Notes: a model not told the origin generated them from the letters alone. Counted from the first letter of the stretch, positions 38,437 through 47,355 are shown. The stretch: 64,000 nt of DNA from an uncultured Eubacteriales bacterium (GCA_934525675.1 CAKSZH010000009.1:1-64000); one strand, 5' to 3'. A program made the numbers and translations.

Positions 38437-38880
38437 ACAGAAAAGCCACCCCTCCGGGGTGGCTTTTCTGTTGGCTGGGGGGCCCACTGTTCTGCCGGGC
38501 ATTTGCGCCGGGCGCAAATGCGTCGGTTCGCATTTCCCCGCCGCAGGTGGGGGAATCTTCGCCGTAGGCGAATACCCGGCAGCCCTCCGGGGTGGCTTTT
38601 CTGTTGGCTGGGGGGTCCACCGTTCTGCCGGGCGCAAATGCGTCGGTTCGCATTCCCCCGCCGCAGGCGGGGGAATCTTCGCCGTAGGCGAATATCCGGC
38701 CACCCCCGATTGGTTCCGGGAAACCAGCCACCCTCCGGGGTGGCTTTTCTGTCGGCTGGGGGGTTCACCGTTCTGCCGGGCATTTGCGCCGGGCGCAAAT
38801 GCGTCGGTTCGCATTCCCCCGCCGCAGGCGGGGGAATCTTCGCCGCAGGCGAATACCCGGCAGCCCGACCATATTGACAA
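38428..38880 (+). repeat. Hairpin plus three tandem GC-rich repeats following tRNA-Gln
   Basis: 38428-38452 and 38456-38480 form a perfect 25-bp inverted repeat with a 3-base loop; its left arm includes the last nine tRNA bases. The right arm begins a unit of about 115-140 bases that recurs three times, at about 38451-38582, 38583-38705 and 38731-38871. Each unit has GGGGTGGCTTTTCTG, GGCTGGGG, a GCGCAAATGCG box, CCCCCGCC/GGCGGGGG arms and TTCGCCGTAGGCGAA. Copy 2 lacks a short CATTTGCGCCGGG segment. A hairpin (38909-38930) and terminator follow. An open frame crosses it on the - strand but has no start signals. Confidence 0.85.
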
Positions 38881-38933
38881 GTCAATTTAGATCCGAGCGA
38901 CGGAAAGAGCCGTTTGGCAAGCCAAACGGCGAG

Positions 38934-38969
38934 AAAACGGGAGATTCCGAGAGATTTCTCCCGTTTTTT
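38934..38969 (+). terminator. Terminator after the tRNA-Gln repeat array
   Basis: AAAACGGGAGA pairs with TCTCCCGTTTT and runs into a total of six T residues. A separate perfect 10-bp hairpin GCCGTTTGGC/GCCAAACGGC lies just before it. If the tRNA promoter is the only one, the primary transcript is about 600 bases long. 38970-39130 shows nothing else. Confidence 0.75.
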
Positions 38970-39130
38970 CGACCCTGCATTTTTTCTGAGTTTCATAGAT
39001 CCCTTTTGCCCTTTTCGATGCTGTGTCCGGACCCGGACCCACGAAAAGGGCTAAATTTGATTGTTATCAGTTTGTTGAGAGCCTTTCTCGCTCGGCGGTG
39101 TTCCTTTCAAAGATTATAGCGCGATTGAGA

Positions 39131-39158
39131 TTGAAAACGGGAAGATTTATGGTATAAT
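39131..39158 (+). promoter_or_regulatory. Predicted promoter of the GNAT pair
   Basis: TTGAAA (39131-39136), a 16-base spacer and TATAAT (39153-39158), 36 bases before the start. Confidence 0.6.
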
Positions 39159-39194
39159 AAGATATCGACAAATCGGAATTTGCAGGTGTGATTG

Positions 39195-39638
39195 ATGAGA
39201 ATAGCGGAAGTTACGGAAAACAAAAAACAATATCTTGATTTGCTCCTGTTGGCGGATGAGCAGGAAGATATGGTTGACCGTTATCTCTATAAAGGTAAAA
39301 TGTATGTTCTTGATGATGACGGAGTGAAATGCGAGTGTGTCGTAACGGACGAAGGAAATGGAATACTTGAAATTAAGAATATCGCTACAGTTTCCCCATT
39401 TCAGCGAAAAGGTTATGCCAAAGCACTGATTGAATTTCTTGTTGAAAAATACCGCGGACAATTTTCGATACTGCAAGTGGGAACCGGCGACAGCCCGTTG
39501 ACGATACCCTTTTATGAAAAATGTGGCTTTGTACGCTCGCATATCATATCAAATTTCTTTATAGATAATTATGACCACCCAATCTATGAGAGTGGAATAC
39601 AGTTGGTAGATATGGTGTATTTGCAAAGACCGTTATAA
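39195..39638 (+). CDS. GNAT family N-acetyltransferase, copy 1
   Basis: 147 residues. The GNAT acetyl-CoA motif A is IATVSPFQRKGYAKALIEFL (V-x-P-x-x-x-x-x-G-x-A); the FYEKCGFV segment near the C-terminus is motif B. The substrate is unknown. The ATG at 39195 is preferred over an upstream TTG; the AGGTG site is modest. The gene and its neighbour are clearly more AT-rich than the rest of the window, which suggests recent acquisition next to a tRNA gene. Confidence 0.85.
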   Translation: MRIAEVTENKKQYLDLLLLADEQEDMVDRYLYKGKMYVLDDDGVKCECVVTDEGNGILEIKNIATVSPFQRKGYAKALIEFLVEKYRGQFSILQVGTGDSPLTIPFYEKCGFVRSHIISNFFIDNYDHPIYESGIQLVDMVYLQRPL

Positions 39639-39669
39639 TTTAAATTCAAGTTTATGGAGAGTCACCGTT

Positions 39670-40095
39670 ATGATTAGAGAATTTCAAAGGGATGATATAA
39701 ATAAAGTTGCAGATATATGGTTGGATACAAATATAAAGGCACATAATTTTATCCCCGCCGAATACTGGAAAAGCAATTTCAAATCAGTAAAAGAAGCGTT
39801 GTTACTAGCAGAGGTTTATGTGTATGAGTATGATACAGAAATACAGGGTTTTATAGGGTTAAATGATGAATATGTTGAGGGCATTTTTGTTTCTGGTGAA
39901 ATGCAATCGCAGGGTATAGGTAAAATTCTGCTGAATTATGCAAAGGATAAAAGGAATAAGTTGCACTTGAACGTATACCAAAAGAACGCACGGGCAATAT
40001 CTTTTTATAAGAGAGAAGGATTTGAGATTCAGCATAGTGGCTTAGATGAGGCTACCGGAGAAAAAGATTATGTAATGACATGGCAACACAAATAG
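39670..40095 (+). CDS. GNAT family N-acetyltransferase, copy 2
   Basis: 141 residues, starting MIREFQRDDINKVADIWLDT. The acetyl-CoA site is FVSGEMQSQGIGKILLNYA and the motif B end is AISFYKREGFEI. It resembles YjaB/RimI-like acetyltransferases. It sits 31 bases after copy 1 with its own GGAGAG site. It is AT-rich like copy 1 but not closely similar in sequence, so this is not a simple duplication. Confidence 0.85.
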   Translation: MIREFQRDDINKVADIWLDTNIKAHNFIPAEYWKSNFKSVKEALLLAEVYVYEYDTEIQGFIGLNDEYVEGIFVSGEMQSQGIGKILLNYAKDKRNKLHLNVYQKNARAISFYKREGFEIQHSGLDEATGEKDYVMTWQHK

Positions 40096-40128
40096 AAATT
40101 CCAGTTTACCTAACTGAATAACCTACAT

Positions 40129-40166
40129 AGCCAAACGCTGCGGAACCGAGCGTTTGGCTTATTTTT
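40129..40166 (+). terminator. Terminator after the GNAT pair
   Basis: An 11-bp perfect stem AGCCAAACGCT/AGCGTTTGGCT with a 9-base loop, followed by TATTTTT. Confidence 0.85.
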
Positions 40167-40426
40167 ATGGAAAGGAAGGATGAACGCTAAGAAACTTGGA
40201 TCCGAATGTAATATACATAAGCTCGTTTACCGGCATGGTTCTGCAAGCCCGGAAGATCGCGGTCACTTGCAAGCCCCTGTTTCACCAAGGGAGAAGTGTA
40301 CCATCGCGCGGCATCTGAATTGGCTAACACAAAATCGGCATCTGAAATGACCTGCTGACCGGGGTGGCTCCTCCATTCTGCCTGGCATTTGCCCGGGCGC
40401 TCCCTTCCCTCCCCATAGCCGGGCGA
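40167..40426. other. Spacer with a decayed copy of the tRNA-Gln repeat
   Basis: No gene is supported. Around 40355-40402 the sequence (GGGGTGGCTCCTCC, then TCTGCCTGGCATTTGCCCGGGCGC) looks like a degenerate fragment of the 38.4-38.9 kb repeat unit. Confidence 0.5.
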
Positions 40427-40455
40427 TTGAAAAACGGACATACTTGTGGTACAAT
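40427..40455 (+). promoter_or_regulatory. Predicted promoter of the EFR1 gene
   Basis: TTGAAA (40427-40432), a 17-base spacer and TACAAT (40450-40455), 46 bases before the start. Confidence 0.7.
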
Positions 40456-40500
40456 AGAACCGTATGACGGAACAACGCAACCGACGGAGGTGCAAAACCT

Positions 40501-41250
40501 ATGATTTTCTGTTTTTCCGGAACCGGGAACAGCCGGTATATCGCAAGCCGGATCGCCGACGCCCTGCAGGAACGGGTAATCGACCTGAACGCAAAAATTC
40601 GGGCGCGCGACACGTCGCCGGTTCCGACCGGACGGGACGTGATCCTTGTCACTCCGACCTACGCGTGGCGTATCCCGCGGGTCGTGTCCGACTGGCTTGC
40701 CGGAACGGAGCTTGTCGGCGCGGAACGCATCCGGTTCGTCATGGACTGCGGCGGCGAGATCGGAAACGCGGCAAAATACAACCGCCTGCTCGCCGGAAAA
40801 AAGCAACTGCGCTACATGGGGACGGCACAGGTCGTCATGCCCGAAAACTACATTGCGATGTTCGGGACCCCGGGGGCTAAGGAAGCCGCAATGATCGTGG
40901 AAAAGGCGGAACCCGTCATCGATGAGATCATCGCGCGCATCCGGGCGGATCAGCCCTTTGCCGCGCCGCGGAACAATCTTTACGACCGCTTCATGAGCGG
41001 TCCGGTCAATCCGGCGTTCTACCGGTTCTTTGTCAAAGCCGACGCCTTCCGGGTCACTGATGCCTGCGTCGGCTGCGGGCAATGTGTCAGGAACTGCCCG
41101 CTGAACAACATCCGGCTCACAGCCGGGAAACCCGTGTGGGGAAAGGAATGCACGCACTGCATGGCGTGTATCTGCGGTTGTCCGACCGGGGCGATCGAAT
41201 ACGGCAAAAAGAGTGTCGGAAAACCGCGCTACCGCTTCGGAAAACAATAA
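40501..41250 (+). CDS. EFR1 family ferredoxin-flavodoxin protein
   Basis: 249 residues. The flavodoxin-like N-terminus starts MIFCFSGTGNSRYIASRIAD, with the FMN phosphate loop in FSGTGNS. The C-terminus has two 4Fe-4S motifs, CVGCGQCVRNCP and CTHCMACICGCP. This is the layout of EFR1 family ferredoxins, anaerobe electron carriers or reductases of unknown partner. GGAGG precedes the ATG. It is followed 83 bases later by a DUF6304-like gene; the two may share a transcript. Confidence 0.9.
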   Translation: MIFCFSGTGNSRYIASRIADALQERVIDLNAKIRARDTSPVPTGRDVILVTPTYAWRIPRVVSDWLAGTELVGAERIRFVMDCGGEIGNAAKYNRLLAGKKQLRYMGTAQVVMPENYIAMFGTPGAKEAAMIVEKAEPVIDEIIARIRADQPFAAPRNNLYDRFMSGPVNPAFYRFFVKADAFRVTDACVGCGQCVRNCPLNNIRLTAGKPVWGKECTHCMACICGCPTGAIEYGKKSVGKPRYRFGKQ

Positions 41251-41333
41251 GCGGAGAATTCCGCGGATCCGGCAATCCGATTTTTCCGGAAATCTGCGCC
41301 GGAAGCACCGACGAATACAAAAAGGAGGATCCC

Positions 41334-42224
41334 ATGAAACACACACTCACCGACCGGCCGGACGTTTTCCGGTTCCACGACGCAAACCTGACGCTCGTCG
41401 CATGGGACGGCGACTGCCTTACCCTTTGTGCGGAGCATCTGATCCTCGGAAAAGAGGCGAACCCCGACCACCCGGACACGGACATGGAGCTTTCCGCGAC
41501 CCGCCTGACGCTTTTCGGCATCCGGGTCACGGAATTCGAGCTTGAGCGCGCATGGGTGACGGACGAAAACGGCGGGGAGCGATATATTTCCCCTATAGTC
41601 CTGTACTCCGGCATTGCCGCACGCGACCGGTTCCGGGAGGAGCTTTGCCGCACGGTGCGGGTTGTCGACCTTTGCGAAGAGGACGGGCTGTACGAACTTT
41701 CTGCCTGCGGAACGGAGCCGTATTTTACCGTCCGCTTCCGCGTTTCCGGGGTACGGGCGGAGTTCGACGGCTACCGCAAAAAGGCGTGGTACGAAATGAT
41801 TCATGAGACCGAAACGCAGGTCACGCTTTCGACCGCGGACGGGGACGTCCGGATTCCGCTGCACATTCGGAACCGCGAGCAGGACCCCACGGGGGAGGAA
41901 CCCTCCGGCGTGACGGTCAGTACCGTATATCGGGGGAAGACGCTGTACGGAAACGGCGGGGCGGATGCCTTCGGGGAAGCGCTCGCGTCGCTTGCGCGGG
42001 CACTGCCGGACGGGACGTCGGTCAGATGCTGCTTCACCTGCCGGTACGGAAGTCCGTGTGCCGGGAGCGGCGTGCCCGGAAACGTGGCGTGTACCAACGA
42101 TTTCCGAGGTACCGGAAAAGGTGCCGCCGCTTCCGCCACCGGAGACGGGTGCCTGCGGGATTCCCGGATCCGGGAGAGCACCGATGTCTGCGGCTGTTAT
42201 TGCAAAAAGACTTCCGACGGCTGA
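41334..42224 (+). CDS. DUF6304-like protein with an unusual C-terminus
   Basis: 296 residues starting MKHTLTDRPDVFRFHDANLT; AAAAGGAGG lies upstream. The segment RALPDGTSVRCCFTCRYGS near residue 225 resembles the conserved C-terminal Cys motif (CCFTCRYG) of DUF6304 proteins. I recalled that assignment and did not test it by search. After VACTNDF the sequence becomes Gly/Ala/Ser- and Cys-rich (GTGKGAAASATGDG..., CGCYCKK) and no longer looks like the family. A frameshift near 42105 is possible but I cannot reconstruct a convincing continuation. The function is unknown. Confidence 0.6.
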   Translation: MKHTLTDRPDVFRFHDANLTLVAWDGDCLTLCAEHLILGKEANPDHPDTDMELSATRLTLFGIRVTEFELERAWVTDENGGERYISPIVLYSGIAARDRFREELCRTVRVVDLCEEDGLYELSACGTEPYFTVRFRVSGVRAEFDGYRKKAWYEMIHETETQVTLSTADGDVRIPLHIRNREQDPTGEEPSGVTVSTVYRGKTLYGNGGADAFGEALASLARALPDGTSVRCCFTCRYGSPCAGSGVPGNVACTNDFRGTGKGAAASATGDGCLRDSRIRESTDVCGCYCKKTSDG

Positions 42225-42393
42225 ATTCCGGAAGTCCCCGACGGATCGTTTTTCGCGGCAGTTCGCCCGCGAAGGATCCGGGGGCAGGAGATCATCGGAA
42301 TGAAAAGCGGGGATGGCGCCCCTCCGGGGGACATCTGCGCCGTCCCTCATTTTTGCGGGACAACAAAAACTTCCTTTTCCGACAAAATCCGTA

Positions 42394-42422
42394 TTGCAAT
42401 TCTCACTTTGGCGTGTTATACC
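42394..42422 (+). promoter_or_regulatory. Promoter of Asp-box lipoprotein 1
   Basis: TTGCAA, a 17-base spacer and TATACC. It is nearly the same as the promoter of the paralogue at 43386. The gap 42225-42393 shows no gene. Confidence 0.6.
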
Positions 42423-42453
42423 GAATATAAGAATTGGATTCGGAGGTAATTTT

Positions 42454-43293
42454 ATGAAAAAGATCGTGCTTTTCGTTCTGTGTTTTGCGCTCCTGTTTTC
42501 CCTTGTTGCCTGCGGGCAGGACAAGCCTCCGGTAACCGACTCCGACACCGATGGGGCATCTGAAACCATGACCGAGGAGCAAAGCGACACGGAAAATGAA
42601 CAGCCGACAAAGAAGCACATCCTGTTTCGAAACGTTTTCGATAAAAACAGTAAAACCGAGTACAGCATCGGGAATACCATTCTGGATTTTGATTGCGGAG
42701 AAATGCTCGGAGGCGATCAGTTATCCGAGACCGAAACAATTACGGTAAAACGCACCGACCGGGTTTCCGGGCAACTTGAAAAATCCTTCATTCCGCTTCC
42801 CCAAAAGAGCGGGATCAATGGGCTTTTTTGGAACAGTATTGATGAAAATACCGGCTATTTGTTCGTGTACACGGAATGGGGGCATCATTCGTCACAGCTT
42901 TCCTATATTGCAAAAACGAAAGACGGAGGTCGTTCGTGGGAACTGTCAGACGAGGGACCGTTCCGGGTCGGATATAAGGAATATCCCGTCATGTCGTGCT
43001 TTCTTGACGAAAATACCGCGATCATTTCCTACAATGCGTACGTCACGGATTCTTTGTCACGTCGGACATACCTGACCTTTGACCAGGGGAAAACATGGGA
43101 ACCGTTGCCCGATCTGCCGTATCCGCAGGGCGTTGAGGAAGGTCTTTCCGAGATTGTGCGGATGGAGTATTCCGAAAGTGCCGGCTACACGATTACCGTC
43201 CGGCAACTTGACCCAAACGATTACCGCTATGTCCGTTTTTCTTCCGTTGATCTCAAAACGTGGAATTACCTTGGAATTGTCGATTTTGAATAA
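42454..43293 (+). CDS. Lipoprotein with Asp-box (BNR) repeats, paralogue 1
   Basis: 279 residues. Signal peptide MKKIVLFVLCFALLFSLVAC with lipobox LVACG, then a Thr/Glu/Ser-rich linker (TDSDTDGASETMTEEQS). The mature domain has two Asp-box motifs, TKDGGRSWEL and TFDQGKTWEP, typical of BNR/sialidase-type beta-propellers, but no sialidase catalytic residues are visible. CGGAGG lies 7 bases before the ATG at 42454. Its first 40 residues and upstream 60 bases are almost identical to the next gene. Likely a surface or periplasm-side binding protein (inference). Confidence 0.8.
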   Translation: MKKIVLFVLCFALLFSLVACGQDKPPVTDSDTDGASETMTEEQSDTENEQPTKKHILFRNVFDKNSKTEYSIGNTILDFDCGEMLGGDQLSETETITVKRTDRVSGQLEKSFIPLPQKSGINGLFWNSIDENTGYLFVYTEWGHHSSQLSYIAKTKDGGRSWELSDEGPFRVGYKEYPVMSCFLDENTAIISYNAYVTDSLSRRTYLTFDQGKTWEPLPDLPYPQGVEEGLSEIVRMEYSESAGYTITVRQLDPNDYRYVRFSSVDLKTWNYLGIVDFE

Positions 43294-43301
43294 TCGGAAG
43301 A

Positions 43302-43333
43302 CCGGGCGGCAGAATTTCTGCCGCCCGGTTTTT
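43302..43333 (+). terminator. Terminator of Asp-box lipoprotein 1
   Basis: CCGGGCGGCAGAA pairs with TTCTGCCGCCCGG and is followed by five T residues. A relative of the hairpin follows gene 2 at 44531-44554, without the T tract. Confidence 0.88.
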
Positions 43334-43385
43334 CCCGTAAAAAATCCCCCGCACGAAAAAATTTCCACTTTCTGCAAAATTCGTA

Positions 43386-43414
43386 TTGCATTTCTCAGAT
43401 TCGCGTGTTATACT
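43386..43414 (+). promoter_or_regulatory. Promoter of Asp-box lipoprotein 2
   Basis: TTGCAT, a 17-base spacer and TATACT, 31 bases before the start. Confidence 0.65.
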
Positions 43415-43445
43415 GAATATAAGAATTGGATTCGGAGGTAATTTT

Positions 43446-44504
43446 ATGAAAAAGATCGTGCTTCTCGTTCTGTGTTTCGCGCTTCTAATTTCCGCTGCTG
43501 CCTGCGGGCAGGACAAGCCCCCGGTAACCGACCCCGACACCGATGGGGCATCTGAAACCATGACCGATGCCGCAACCGAGGGACAGACCGGGGAGAATGA
43601 GACGGAGTCCGAATCCTCCGGCATATCCTACATTGACTACATGAGGATCTTTAACAAGGGATATATAGTAGATGACGACCCCAATGCATCGTATCCTTAT
43701 TTGTATTTTGCACCCAAAGGCGATGAGCTTTCGGTCATTATCCAGGAGAACGAAGCAGGCGATAGACGGTATACATACCTTATGAATAGTTGGGGCGAAG
43801 CGTTTGAAAGCGATGAAGATTACGGGCGCGGACATGTCGGAACCAATTCGGCATGGTTCTTCAAGCGTGTGGATCCGATTACTGACGATGACGGTAACCG
43901 AATTTACAACTTTTGTGTCACGAAGCTGGACAGACAGAGCCGTTCCATCGAGCAACACAACTTTTCACTTCCCGTTCAATCTCCCACTCCTTGGGAAGAT
44001 GATGGCCAATGGAGTTATGAATGGTTCTCTGTGTGCATGCCGAACGAAAATACCTGGTTTATTTCCATCTTCCGGTATGAATATGTGTATGTGGAGCAAA
44101 ACACAATGGCCTATCTGGCGAAAACGACAGACGGAGGAAAGAGCTGGGAAGTGGTGGAATCCGGCTTGCCGATGACAAAGGGCAAGCAGGGATTCGTAGG
44201 TTGTTACTTTTTTGATGAAAACAACGGGCTGTTCATTGTGGAAGCCCACGGCATGATCGAGGTTGCACCAACCCTTTTTACATATGACGGGGGAAAGAGC
44301 TGGGAATACATAGAAATGCCTTGGAGAGAATACGATCCGGATCTGGCCCTTAGCTTGGAATTCAAATCTTGTCGTTATGAGTTGCCGCGAAGCGACTATT
44401 CACATGCCGGAAGGATGACTTTACGTTTCCAAATGGCAAGCGGCGAAGAGGTGCTTTTTTACTCTGACGATCTGAAAAACTGGAAATGTGACAAATGGTG
44501 GTAG
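43446..44504 (+). CDS. Lipoprotein with Asp-box (BNR) repeats, paralogue 2
   Basis: 352 residues. The promoter, ribosome site and residues 1-40 (MKKIVLLVLCFALLISAAAC, lipobox AAACG, then DKPPVTDPDTDGASETMTD) closely match paralogue 1. The body is longer and diverged but has the same motif layout: AKTTDGGKSWEV and TYDGGKSWEYI are Asp boxes, and CYFFDENN parallels CFLDENT. This is a tandem duplication with a conserved expression and secretion head and a diverged propeller. The protein ends KNWKCDKWW. Confidence 0.8.
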   Translation: MKKIVLLVLCFALLISAAACGQDKPPVTDPDTDGASETMTDAATEGQTGENETESESSGISYIDYMRIFNKGYIVDDDPNASYPYLYFAPKGDELSVIIQENEAGDRRYTYLMNSWGEAFESDEDYGRGHVGTNSAWFFKRVDPITDDDGNRIYNFCVTKLDRQSRSIEQHNFSLPVQSPTPWEDDGQWSYEWFSVCMPNENTWFISIFRYEYVYVEQNTMAYLAKTTDGGKSWEVVESGLPMTKGKQGFVGCYFFDENNGLFIVEAHGMIEVAPTLFTYDGGKSWEYIEMPWREYDPDLALSLEFKSCRYELPRSDYSHAGRMTLRFQMASGEEVLFYSDDLKNWKCDKWW

Positions 44505-44530
44505 GCTGACCGGAATAAGCCTTTTGTACA

Positions 44531-44554
44531 GGGGCGGCAGAATTTCTGCCGCCC
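44531..44554. terminator. Hairpin between convergent genes at 44.5 kb
   Basis: GGGGCGGCAGAA/TTCTGCCGCCCC. It shares its core with the terminator at 43302 but lacks a T tract; it may act on both strands. Confidence 0.5.
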
Positions 44555-44566
44555 CCAAAAGTTTAT

Positions 44567-47338
44567 TTATGCAGGCAAAGCCCACTGTCCATAGTCGTCT
44601 TTGGCAGTCACACAGTCATCGAATTCGAAACCTTTGTAATTGATGTTTTCCGCCTGCTTGATCGTATACAGATCGGGATCATCGTATCCTGCGGTTCCGG
44701 TCATACCGGTTCCTTGTCCCAACCAGGAGTACGCTGCATCCCCAAAATTATCCTTGATGTTTCTGCACACATTTCCGCATCCATAGACGCCGATCTGATA
44801 CTTGCCGTTGATGATTTCTTTTACTTTTTCGAAATACTTTTGGATTACTTCCAGGTTATCCACGGGATCGAAATCCACGCCGAAATAAATTGCGGAATTT
44901 TCCGGCTGTCCCAGTAATTTTGCGCTGACCAGAGCACAAAAGGCATCAAGCTTTGCGTTTTCCTCGGTAAAGTAGTCAAATTTGTTCGCAATATTCTGGT
45001 AGACCGTAACAATATTGATTTGATTTTTCCGCAGATCGGCAACTTCCGAAGCAGTCAGCGTTTTCCAGACAAAAGTGACATCCTCTCTTTTAATGGAATT
45101 CACGTACGCCGGATAATCCGGGTTGTCAATGGTCAGATCAAATCCGACATTTTTTAAGTTCTCGAGGGTTCTTTTGAGGATTTTTTGGGGGGTGGCATCC
45201 TCACCGGCGTCGGGTTTGGTTTTCAAGTCAACACCCTTGATGGAGCCGAGGATTCCGTAATATCTGATGACAAATTCTTCCCCGCCATTCTTCATCGTCT
45301 CAATCGCTTTGGTACTCAATACCGCGGACGTATCGCAACCGTTGTGGATTCCGGCAGGCTTTTCCCTCAGCTTCCAGATCTGATTGCCGGCATTCCCGGT
45401 GGCTTTGCTTGCCCACACAACATCCGTCCCCGACCGGGTCAGATAAAGTCCGCTCACCGCCAACTTGATCCGGAACAGCATGGAAGGAGCATCGTACACC
45501 TCAATGGAAAGATCGGATTCATACGCAGAGTTATCGGAAACATAAACCGTGTTGTCGTCCTTCTTGCACAGTCGGTAGTTATCTCCGTGTACCGTGTAGA
45601 GTTTGGAGGTTGATCCGTTTTGCACGAAGAACCATTTCTGTTTGTTTACATAGGAGAAACGATCCAGCTGCAACGTTTCAGCCTCTTTCAGACGCGCGTT
45701 TTTGTTGAGAACCAATTTTCCGTTCATTTCCACTTTTGTATTCAGTTCATTTACCTGTAAAGCGAGCGAATTGTTGGAATAAGAAAGAATATGGTATTCC
45801 ACCTGTGCCCCGGAAGGAGCAACTTCGACACTCTCAAAACGCCAGAGCTGAGCATCGCCTTCATTCGCCGTCCGCCATCTGATGTTGGAAGTGTCATCGT
45901 TTCCGATTGCCGTCAGCTTATACCCGGAATAATTTGCAAGTTCAATCTGATAGTAACCGTTGCCCTTGGAGACAAGATATACCTCGGCATCAGTTTCGTT
46001 ACCGGCGATTTCATGAATGTTGCAATTATAATTGTTTTCATCACCCCATTTACGATAGACATTGAGACCGAAGTCTTCGTCGACCTTGGATCTGATCAGG
46101 CATTTTACGTTTTCACGGATGTCATCGATTCGCCAGATCTGTTCTGTCGAGCCGGTGGGGCTGTACAGGATAACGTCTTTTCCGTTCGTCAGAGTTGTCA
46201 GTTTGGTGCCTTTGATGTTGACCACCTTTCCGTTTTTGTTGACAATATTATAGTATTTTGCCGTGGTGGCTGCCGTGACCGTCACATTACAGCGTCCGGA
46301 GGCGCAGCCGTCCGCCGATTCCGCGGTAATGATTGCCGTTCCGACCTTCTTTGCCGTCACAAGACCGGTATTGCTTACCGTTGCGACCGACGGGTTGTTG
46401 CTGCTCCACTGCACATTCTTGATGCTTGCGTTCTGCGGGGAGACTGTCGCCGAAAGCCTGACGGTTTCGTTGGGTGTCAGCGTCCGGTACGAGTGGGACA
46501 AGGTCACGCTTTCTGCCGGGGTGATAACGAAGATCTTCACGGAGTTACTTACTTCGCTTCCGTCCGCTGCCCTTACGTAGATGGTTGCTTTGCCGGTTGC
46601 TTTTCCGAAAACATACCCGCTCTTCTGATTGACGGTTACCACGTCGGGGTTATCCGTGGACCAGACCACTGTTCTGTCGGTCGCATTCACAGGGAGAATG
46701 CTTGCGCTGAACGTGACCCCTTCTCTTACGGGCAGAAGAAGGTAATGCAAAGTTCCGGACTCGTCGTACCCGGTAAGCGGCGGTGTGGGGATCATCTCAA
46801 TGGAGGATACCGGAATCTTCTCCGTTACCGTGACGGTACAGGAGGCACTCTTGCCGCTTCCGTCGTTCGCCGTGGCGGTGATGACCGCTCTGCCGTGCGC
46901 AACTGCCGTGACCACGCCGCCCGCGACGGTTGCGACACCGGTATCGGAAGAGCTCCAGGTCAGTTTTTTGTCGGTGGCGTTCGCCGGGGAAACCGTTGCG
47001 GAAATGGTCTTCTGCTCTCCCTTTTCGATCGTGAAGCGCGAGAAGTCAAAAGATACCGATTCGACCGGGACTCTTTTGCGGACTGTGACGTTGATGCAGT
47101 CATAGGCATCGCTTCCGTCCTCGGCAGCCGCGCAGATGTACGTGGTGCCCTCCGCTTTGGCGTAAATGTAGCCGCTCGTCGGGTTGACGCTCGCGATGTC
47201 GGTATTCTGGCTGAACCACCGGATCTTCGGATTGGTGGCGTCGGACGGTTCCACCCGCGCCGAGGCTTTGTAATACCAGGATCCCTCCGTCATTTCCAGA
47301 CTGTCGGGGGATACATACACTTTGGATACGTATTTCAT
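44567..47338 (-). CDS. Big_2/ricin-lectin/glycoside-hydrolase-like (DUF1906) multidomain protein
   Basis: 923 residues. Four Ig-like Big_2 repeats (residues 1-365) carry the typical motifs (PANATDKKLTWSSSDTGVAT; PQNASIKNVQWSSNNPSVAT). Next are ricin-type beta-trefoil lectin repeats (about 370-670; QIWRI, QLWRFE, KWFF, QIWKL mark QxW sites). The C-terminal domain is DUF1906, a TIM-barrel glycoside-hydrolase-like fold: IHNGCDTSAV, EFVIRYYG, NIVTVYQ, SAIYFGVDFD and YQIGVYG. There is no signal peptide despite domains that normally act outside. AAGGAGG lies upstream; the start is 17 bases after the stop of the related gene at 47356. Confidence 0.88.
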   Translation of the reverse strand: MKYVSKVYVSPDSLEMTEGSWYYKASARVEPSDATNPKIRWFSQNTDIASVNPTSGYIYAKAEGTTYICAAAEDGSDAYDCINVTVRKRVPVESVSFDFSRFTIEKGEQKTISATVSPANATDKKLTWSSSDTGVATVAGGVVTAVAHGRAVITATANDGSGKSASCTVTVTEKIPVSSIEMIPTPPLTGYDESGTLHYLLLPVREGVTFSASILPVNATDRTVVWSTDNPDVVTVNQKSGYVFGKATGKATIYVRAADGSEVSNSVKIFVITPAESVTLSHSYRTLTPNETVRLSATVSPQNASIKNVQWSSNNPSVATVSNTGLVTAKKVGTAIITAESADGCASGRCNVTVTAATTAKYYNIVNKNGKVVNIKGTKLTTLTNGKDVILYSPTGSTEQIWRIDDIRENVKCLIRSKVDEDFGLNVYRKWGDENNYNCNIHEIAGNETDAEVYLVSKGNGYYQIELANYSGYKLTAIGNDDTSNIRWRTANEGDAQLWRFESVEVAPSGAQVEYHILSYSNNSLALQVNELNTKVEMNGKLVLNKNARLKEAETLQLDRFSYVNKQKWFFVQNGSTSKLYTVHGDNYRLCKKDDNTVYVSDNSAYESDLSIEVYDAPSMLFRIKLAVSGLYLTRSGTDVVWASKATGNAGNQIWKLREKPAGIHNGCDTSAVLSTKAIETMKNGGEEFVIRYYGILGSIKGVDLKTKPDAGEDATPQKILKRTLENLKNVGFDLTIDNPDYPAYVNSIKREDVTFVWKTLTASEVADLRKNQINIVTVYQNIANKFDYFTEENAKLDAFCALVSAKLLGQPENSAIYFGVDFDPVDNLEVIQKYFEKVKEIINGKYQIGVYGCGNVCRNIKDNFGDAAYSWLGQGTGMTGTAGYDDPDLYTIKQAENINYKGFEFDDCVTAKDDYGQWALPA

Positions 47339-47355
47339 GATTTTCCTCCTTGAAT

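Noticed and set aside
38451..38871. CRISPR array or extra tRNA genes after tRNA-Gln
   Set aside because: Units are 115-140 bases, unequal and contiguous without unique spacers; no second cloverleaf can be folded.
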